Assembly: GCF_037198285.1 (NCBI RefSeq)
Contig: NZ_CP147243.1
Coordinates: 1,666,422-1,730,421, forward strand
Source: Haladaptatus sp. DJG-WS-42
Lineage (GTDB): Archaea > Halobacteriota > Halobacteria > Halobacteriales > Halococcaceae
Direction of reading: 5' to 3'
Length of the DNA: 64,000 bases
This document shows, one piece after another, positions 60,299-64,000 of the stretch (its first letter is position 1; each line of letters starts with the position of its first letter). A program made the position numbers and the translations under genes. The notes under the pieces are model-generated. The model was not told the DNA's origin, ran no database searches, and worked only from the letters and a program-made list of their open reading frames with translations.

Positions 60299-61474
60299 AT
60301 GCGTGACGTAAATTTAACACGACGTAACTTGCTGAAAACCTCTGCTGTTGGTGCGGTTGGCACACTTTTCGTTGGCAGTGCGGCAGCCGAGAAGCCGCCT
60401 CGACGCATCGTCGGGACGAGTTCTCCGGGTGCGAGCGCCGACGCGCGCGGGCAGGCCCACACCGTCCACCGCACGCTCGACTTTGGCGCACACGGGCAGG
60501 CAGTCGCCGGTCGCTTTTCAGACCAAGCCATCGCGCAACTCAGTGCGCGCGCTGATGTTCGCTACGTCGAAGACGACATCACGATGCATGCCGTGGACAA
60601 ACCGGGCGATGGCGTCACCACACAGGCCCAGACCCAACCGTGGGGTGTAGACCGCGTCGACGCCGACGTTGCCCACGCAAACGGCTCCACCGGAAGCGGC
60701 GCAGACCTCGCAATTATCGACACGGGCATCGACTCAGACCACCCCGACCTCGCCGCGAATCTCGGCGCGGGCCAAGCGTTCACGAAGGCGAAGGGCAACT
60801 ACGCCTACGACTGGGACGACGACAACGACCACGGCACCCACTGTGCCGGTATCGCCGCCGGTATCGACAACGCAGAAGGCGTCGTCGGCGTCGCCCCAGA
60901 CGCGACGCTCCACGCCGTCAAAGTCCTCGACAAGCGCGGTAGCGGCTACCTCTCGGATGTCGCCGCGGGTATCGAGTGGACCGCAGACCAGGGCTACGAC
61001 GTTGGCTCGATGAGCCTCGGCGCGAGCAGTGGTGCACAAACGCTCAAAGACGCCTGCCAGTACGCCGTCGATAACGGGGTCTTCCTCGTCGGCGCGGCCG
61101 GGAACAGCGGGCCGTGTACGGACTGCGTTGGCTACCCCGGTGCCTACTCGACGGTCATGGCCGTCTCCTCGACCGACTCCGCTGACAACCTCTCCGGGTT
61201 CTCCTCACAAGGGCCAGAAGTCGACATTGCCGCCCCCGGCACCGACATCTACTCCTCGGTTGTCGGCGGCTACGACACCTTCTCGGGCACGTCGATGGCC
61301 ACACCGCACGTCGCCGGTGCGGCCGCTCAACTCATGGCGAGCGGGAGTTCGAACACGCAGACGCGCTCTTCGCTCGCAAGTTCAGCAGAAGACATCGGTC
61401 TCGGCGAAAACGAGTCCGGCGCAGGCCTCCTCGACGTGGCCGCAGCGCTCGGCCTCGACTCGTCGGATAACTAA
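60299..61474 (+). CDS. Tat-exported S8 subtilase (halolysin-like)
   Basis: A 391-residue secreted protease. The Tat signal is NLTRRNLLKTSAVGAV, with a propeptide to about 110. Triad: D141 (AIIDTGIDSDHPD), H178 (DHGTHCAG) and S332 (GTSMATPHVAG), with oxyanion N269. The active-site Ser segment is the classical one, unlike the SCPVTAG form of the pair near 5-8 kb. It ends soon after the catalytic domain and lacks the C-terminal extension of typical halolysins. Four Cys (182, 253, 273, 276) may form disulfides. Confidence 0.94.
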   Translation: MRDVNLTRRNLLKTSAVGAVGTLFVGSAAAEKPPRRIVGTSSPGASADARGQAHTVHRTLDFGAHGQAVAGRFSDQAIAQLSARADVRYVEDDITMHAVDKPGDGVTTQAQTQPWGVDRVDADVAHANGSTGSGADLAIIDTGIDSDHPDLAANLGAGQAFTKAKGNYAYDWDDDNDHGTHCAGIAAGIDNAEGVVGVAPDATLHAVKVLDKRGSGYLSDVAAGIEWTADQGYDVGSMSLGASSGAQTLKDACQYAVDNGVFLVGAAGNSGPCTDCVGYPGAYSTVMAVSSTDSADNLSGFSSQGPEVDIAAPGTDIYSSVVGGYDTFSGTSMATPHVAGAAAQLMASGSSNTQTRSSLASSAEDIGLGENESGAGLLDVAAALGLDSSDN

Positions 61475-61489
61475 AACCAAACCGCTCTG

Positions 61490-61969
61490 TTAGGCGGTAA
61501 AGTTGTACAACTCGTCGCCGACGAAGTGGATGGATTTGACGACTTTCCCCGAGTCACCGACCATGTCGGAGCCCGCGGTGAGCGCCGTGCCGATGGCGAG
61601 CACTTTGCCGTGGGTTTCCTCTGCGATGGCGACCACGTCGCCTTCTTCGATGGAGTCGTCGGCTTCGACGATGCCCGGGCGCATCACGTCTGCGCCGTCT
61701 GAGACGAACGAAACGGCTCCGGCGTCCACCGTCACGACGTTGCGCTCTGGTGGGTAGTCGTTCGCGCCGCGAACTGTGAGAAACGGCGTGTCGTCGAGGC
61801 GGCCAACCGTCGCCGCACCGTCGACGAGGATGAGCTCGAACTCAGAGTCTTTGAACTCGACGAGTTCGAAACTATTTGCATCGAGGGAAACGCCGAGTCC
61901 GTCGGAAAGCGCTTCTGTCACGGCTTTCACCTCGTCACTGCGAAGGTGATGGCGAGATTTGACTTCCAT
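61490..61969 (-). CDS. PUA domain RNA-binding protein (MCT-1/DUF1947-like)
   Basis: A 159-residue protein. The N-terminal half (MEVKSRHHLRSDEVKAVTEALSD) is a pre-PUA domain and the C-terminal half a PUA fold (VSFVSDGADVMRPGIVEADDSIEEGD and KVLAIGTALTAGSDM). Eukaryotic relatives MCT-1 and Tma20 act in ribosome recycling and reinitiation. The ATG at 61969 lies about 27 bp from the TATA-like GATTTAATG (minus strand, 61992-62000). It converges with the third subtilase. Confidence 0.9.
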   Translation of the reverse strand: MEVKSRHHLRSDEVKAVTEALSDGLGVSLDANSFELVEFKDSEFELILVDGAATVGRLDDTPFLTVRGANDYPPERNVVTVDAGAVSFVSDGADVMRPGIVEADDSIEEGDVVAIAEETHGKVLAIGTALTAGSDMVGDSGKVVKSIHFVGDELYNFTA

Positions 61970-61991
61970 ATCGGAGACTGTCACCGCCGGA

Positions 61992-62000
61992 CATTAAATC
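61992..62000 (-). promoter_or_regulatory. TATA box of the PUA-domain gene
   Basis: The minus strand reads GATTTAATG, 27 bp from the ATG at 61969, so the mRNA is probably leaderless. Confidence 0.45.
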
Positions 62001-62033
62001 GTCCGTCCGCAGATTTGTGACCGCAACAACAGC

Positions 62034-62040
62034 TAAATAT
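62034..62040 (+). promoter_or_regulatory. TATA box that fixes the start of the small zinc protein
   Basis: TAAATAT is centred 25 bp from the ATG at 62062, favouring that ATG over the one at 62092. Confidence 0.45.
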
Positions 62041-62061
62041 TCCCGAATCAAATCCCCGCTC

Positions 62062-62358
62062 ATGTGGGGTTCCCGGAAGTCCCGGGCCAGCATGGTTGTC
62101 ACCTGTACCGCGTGTGGCAAAACTGTCCTTCGCAAAGAGGCGCGCGAATACGACAAGTACGGCAACCGCTGGGAGCGCGATGGCAAACAGTTCGAACACC
62201 TCTGTAAGCAGTGTGACACAGCCCTCTGTCACCAGCCCCGCGGCGGGCTTGAATCGCTGCTCACAGAGTGTGGTGCAGGCGAGGTCTCACAAGCTGAGTT
62301 CCTCACTCGCTACACCCAGACCGTCAGAGACCGGTACGAATCGCTCGGTGAGCGCTGA
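62062..62358 (+). CDS. Small zinc-binding protein, function unknown
   Basis: A 98-residue protein with CTACGK (C14, C17) and HLCKQC (C54, C57), which together can bind one zinc ion, followed by a helical C-terminal half. Family not named with confidence. The start at 62062 is supported by a TATA box; starting at 62092 (MVVTCTACG) would give 88 residues. It is divergent from the PUA-domain gene and precedes the RNB-domain nuclease by 57 bp. Confidence 0.7.
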   Translation: MWGSRKSRASMVVTCTACGKTVLRKEAREYDKYGNRWERDGKQFEHLCKQCDTALCHQPRGGLESLLTECGAGEVSQAEFLTRYTQTVRDRYESLGER

Positions 62359-62415
62359 CCGCCGCCCGCTTTTCGGGTCGATACGTCTTTCTGTCCGACA
62401 TCCGTAGCCCCGGGT

Positions 62416-63720
62416 ATGACTGACGACGCCCAGGCCTACGCCGGGACGGCCGAGGGACAAGGTCCCGTCGAAATCGACGAAGACCTCGCCCGACACCTCG
62501 CGAACAAACGCGAGGAACTCTTCGAGAAGTTCGAGATTCGCGATGCCTTCCCGCCGGAAGTCATGGCCGAAGCAGAAGAACGCACGACTGACGTGCAAGA
62601 AGAAATCCACGCCGAGGTGGACAACCGCGCCGACCTCCGGGACATGCCGACGTGGACCATCGACCCAGTGGACGCCCAAGACTTCGACGACGCCATCAGC
62701 ATCGAGGAGGGCGAAGAGGAGTACACGCTGTGGGTGCACATCGCCGACGTGACCCACTACGTCCACCCCGAATCCAAGATGTGGGAGGAGGCGGTCAAAC
62801 GCGGAAACACGGTGTACCTGCCGGCGTACACCATCCACATGCTCCCACCGATGCTCGCAGAGACGGTTTGCTCGCTCGTCCCGAACGAAGAGCGCCTCGC
62901 ACACACCGTCGAGATGCACATCAGCAAGGAGACGCTCTCCTACGAGACCATCGACATCTACAAATCCGTCATCGAATCCGACGAGCGCCTGACTTACTCA
63001 CAGGCAGAAAAGCGCCTTGACGAACCGGACTCCGACCTCCACGACGAGATTTCGCTCGTCTTCGAACTCGCAAACCAACTCCACGAACAGCGCAAAGAAG
63101 ACGGTTCGCTCGTCCTCAATCCGAGCCGCGACCGCGCCCACACCATCATCGAGGAGTGCATGCTGAAGGCGAATAAGGCCGTCACGCATGAACTCATGTG
63201 GGGGCGTGGCGTCGAGGCGATGTACCGCGTCCACCCCCAGCCAACGCCCGACGAATGGGACAAAGCCTTACAGGAAATTCAAGACCTCGATGGCGTCAAA
63301 ATCCCCGGCAGCACGTGGGAGGACCCGCGCAAGGCCGTGAACGCGACCATCGAAAACGCCCCCGGTCGCCAGCTCAACAAGATTCAGTGGGCCGTGATGA
63401 AGGTGATGCCGCGAGCCAAATACATGAACGACCCGTTCGGCGGCCACCACGCGCTCAACTTCGAGATTTACGGCCACTTCACGAGCCCCATCCGGCGGCT
63501 CTCAGACCTCATCAACCACTGGATTGTCTACCAAAACGACGTGCCAGAAAACCTCATTGAACTCTGTGACCGCGCCTCCGACCGCCAGAAGGCCGCAGAA
63601 ACCTGTGAGCGCCACTATAAGCAGTTCTTAGAAGAAGTCGGCTTAGACCCCTACGCGGTCAACAGCCGTGGACTCGAAGTCATCGAAGACGACGACGCGG
63701 ACGAGCCAACAGACGAGTAA
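62416..63720 (+). CDS. RNB-domain exoribonuclease (RNase R/II-like)
   Basis: A 434-residue enzyme consisting mainly of the RNB catalytic domain. The metal-binding cluster is TIDPVDAQDFDDAISIEE (near 80-98), and HIADVTHYVHPES and GHFTSPIRRLSDLINH are typical. It lacks the cold-shock and S1 domains of bacterial RNase R. It degrades RNA 3'-5'; haloarchaea use such RNase R-like enzymes in place of or beside the exosome. Confidence 0.93.
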   Translation: MTDDAQAYAGTAEGQGPVEIDEDLARHLANKREELFEKFEIRDAFPPEVMAEAEERTTDVQEEIHAEVDNRADLRDMPTWTIDPVDAQDFDDAISIEEGEEEYTLWVHIADVTHYVHPESKMWEEAVKRGNTVYLPAYTIHMLPPMLAETVCSLVPNEERLAHTVEMHISKETLSYETIDIYKSVIESDERLTYSQAEKRLDEPDSDLHDEISLVFELANQLHEQRKEDGSLVLNPSRDRAHTIIEECMLKANKAVTHELMWGRGVEAMYRVHPQPTPDEWDKALQEIQDLDGVKIPGSTWEDPRKAVNATIENAPGRQLNKIQWAVMKVMPRAKYMNDPFGGHHALNFEIYGHFTSPIRRLSDLINHWIVYQNDVPENLIELCDRASDRQKAAETCERHYKQFLEEVGLDPYAVNSRGLEVIEDDDADEPTDE

Positions 63721-63788
63721 CCTCTACTTTCTCGCGCTTTCACATGTGAACCTCCGGTTAGTAGACGTTGCCAGCCGTAGGTCACGCC

Positions 63789-64000
63789 ATGGCTTGGCAC
63801 GTCACCGTTCCAACTGAGAGCTACGACACTGCGCGCGACCAGTTCGAATGGAATCTTCCGGACGACTACAACCTCGCCCACGACCTCGTGAGAAAACACG
63901 AAGCTGGAGACGCCCCGGCACTGTATCAGGCGTATCCGGACGGGCGACGCGAGACCTACTCGTTTGCCGACCTCGACCGACTCTCGAACCAACTCGCAAA
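63789..64000 (+). CDS. Acyl-CoA synthetase / AMP-dependent ligase (3' partial)
   Basis: The first 70 codons of a gene that runs past the window edge. The start MAWHVTVPTESYDTARDQF and the later FEWNLPDDYNLAHDLVRKH, then RRETYSFADLDRLSNQLA, match the N-terminus of acyl- or acetyl-CoA synthetases of the AMP-forming family. The catalytic motifs lie beyond the window. The chain-length preference cannot be inferred. Confidence 0.8.
   Translation, partial: MAWHVTVPTESYDTARDQFEWNLPDDYNLAHDLVRKHEAGDAPALYQAYPDGRRETYSFADLDRLSNQLA

Overview
This window is from a haloarchaeon (class Halobacteria). The proteins are acidic and rich in Asp and Glu, and the DNA is GC-rich. TATA boxes sit about 25-30 bp upstream of start codons, giving leaderless genes, and several secreted proteins carry Tat signals. 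Marker genes agree: gas-vesicle GvpO, halolysin-like subtilases, archaeal SepF, an EMC6-like protein, Rli1/ABCE1, aIF1, archaemetzincin, F420 enzymes and several haloarchaea-only DUF families. I cannot name the genus. Nearly all the window is chromosomal core; I see no insertion sequence, CRISPR array, rRNA or tRNA. No gene-free stretch exceeds 300 bases; the longest is 15375-15630.

Layout. 1-2120: the end of a gas-vesicle cluster (gvpO), a solo PD-(D/E)XK-type protein and a CHY zinc protein. 2170-8794: an F420-type oxidoreductase, then an unusual export/signalling block with a membrane-tethered double winged-helix protein on a Thr-rich stalk and two paralogous Tat-exported subtilases. 8876-13252: dCTP deaminase, an SDR-TetR pair with a strong palindromic operator, and aconitase. 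13393-16367: rimI, DUF5810, DUF5809, NUDIX, rhodanese and aIF1. 16438-20644: a MoxR-DUF58-TgpA operon joined by 4-bp overlaps. 21287-24436: F420 genes (mer, cofE), a phosphodiesterase and an IF2B-like protein. 24606-34502: DUF3179, EngB, DUF389, SIMPL, NOG1, BFN-hisE, pdxT, Sec61beta, thioredoxin, npdG, HAD, UPF0146 and archaemetzincin. 34490-42307: Rli1, EMC6-like, a winged helix, SnoaL, PIN-ATPase-KH, and M20 and M32 peptidases. 42434-51491: two tiny zinc proteins, a UvrD-type helicase, riboflavin synthase, PrsW, a FAU-1-like protein, LVIVD/PGF-CTERM, AIM24-like and USP. 51627-64000: uvrA, BNR protein, geranylgeranyl reductase, YgfZ-type protein, small zinc/DUF proteins, sepF, a third subtilase, PUA, RNB nuclease and the start of an acyl-CoA synthetase.

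How the genes work together. Four loci concern coenzyme F420 (LLM oxidoreductase, mer, cofE, npdG). Translation and ribosome functions recur (aIF1, Rli1, EngB, NOG1, PUA protein, Sec61beta). Secretion is represented by three subtilases, LVIVD/PGF-CTERM and lipoproteins. The best candidates for something new are: the subtilase pair with its membrane-bound DNA-binding partner, including a beta-domain inserted inside one catalytic domain; a structured, promoter-preceded non-coding stretch at 59641-59762; and several palindromes at promoters (9482, 11181, 46770, 58404). The functional links are inferences from sequence alone.
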